A stretch of 64,000 nt of DNA from the NCBI RefSeq assembly GCF_014696625.1, contig NZ_JACJQL010000016.1, positions 62,001-126,000 of the forward strand, given 5' to 3'. Of this stretch, positions 63,942-64,000 are shown piece by piece. Source of the DNA: Nostoc parmelioides FACHB-3921. GTDB lineage: Bacteria > Cyanobacteriota > Cyanobacteriia > Cyanobacteriales > Nostocaceae. The position numbers and the translations under genes were made by a program. How positions within the stretch are numbered: position 1 is the stretch's first letter; each line of letters begins with the position of its first letter. The notes beneath the pieces were generated by a model that ran no database searches, was not told the DNA's origin, and saw only the letters and a program-made list of their open reading frames with translations.

Positions 63942-64000
63942 ATGATTGGACAAATACCAAACATTGTAGATGAAAAGCCCGTTTTCTTCTTCCTATTGTT
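63942..64000 (+). CDS. Possible start of a gene running off the window
   Basis: An ATG at 63942 opens a frame to the last base: MIGQIPNIVDEKPVFFFLL, polar then hydrophobic, like the beginning of a membrane protein. Only 19 codons are visible and there is no clear ribosome site, so this is weak. Confidence 0.2.
   Translation, partial: MIGQIPNIVDEKPVFFFLL

Overview
The window looks like chromosomal DNA of a filamentous, Nostoc/Anabaena-type cyanobacterium. Three things support this: frequent HIP1 octamers (GCGATCGC), abundant heptameric tandem repeats between genes, and a gene set typical of the group (DUF1816, DUF1517, pentapeptide-repeat, WD40, GAF/PAS histidine kinases, a small Psb35-like protein, aspartyl protease, TpsB). 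I cannot name the species from sequence alone. There is no rRNA or tRNA gene, no CRISPR array and no intact IS. One RNA gene is clear: the SRP RNA (ffs) at 35464-35557, minus strand.

Layout. 1-8.1 kb: a cut-off methyltransferase, a membrane Ser/Thr kinase, HemN-type coproporphyrinogen dehydrogenase, a saccharopine-dehydrogenase-like protein, a LURP-one protein and a cell-wall amidase. 8.35-8.93 kb: a decayed IS630-type transposase. 9-15.5 kb: tyrA, a pentapeptide-repeat protein, a DUF1517-like protein, a lipoprotein and a histidine kinase. 16-23.3 kb: a three-gene block with a dynamin-like GTPase, an Hsp70/actin-fold ATPase with a Cys-rich tail, and an unrecognised partner. It is met head-on by two small overlapping genes (23.3-24.4 kb), one with a toxin-type SGHY motif. 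I regard this as the best candidate for an undescribed system. 24.5-33 kb: cytochrome b561-like, D12-class DNA adenine methylase, trpD (carrying an in-frame repeat insertion), a retropepsin-like lipoprotein, carA, a STAS protein, Mini-RNase III, rlmB and DUF1816. 33-43 kb: hydrolase, queF, two small conserved genes, ffs, YciI-like, 2'-5' RNA ligase, lysozyme, pirin, dps, rubrerythrin and an FHA-PAS-GAF-GGDEF-EAL protein. 43.8-56.3 kb: TpsB, enone reductase-like, rsmB, TerB-like, a small thylakoid-type protein, a three-gene two-component operon and an Old Yellow Enzyme. 56.6-64 kb: a small ORF, a candidate structured RNA, a WD40 protein, a Rieske protein that has lost its mononuclear-iron histidines, rubredoxin and a BaiN-type flavoprotein.

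The window is also rich in small non-autonomous repeats. One hairpin-centred MITE-like family (ends ATAAGCTA/TAGCTTAT) has three full and two half copies, two of which bracket the rubrerythrin gene. A second family (ends ATACCAA/TTGGTAT) has two copies, and two further elements with inverted termini occur once each. Small repeats also lie inside genes: in trpD, in the IS630 remnant, and as a roughly 210-bp island inside the dynamin/Hsp70 block. Several genes relate to oxidative stress (dps, rubrerythrin, rubredoxin, Old Yellow Enzyme, pirin) but they are spread through the window and do not form one operon.
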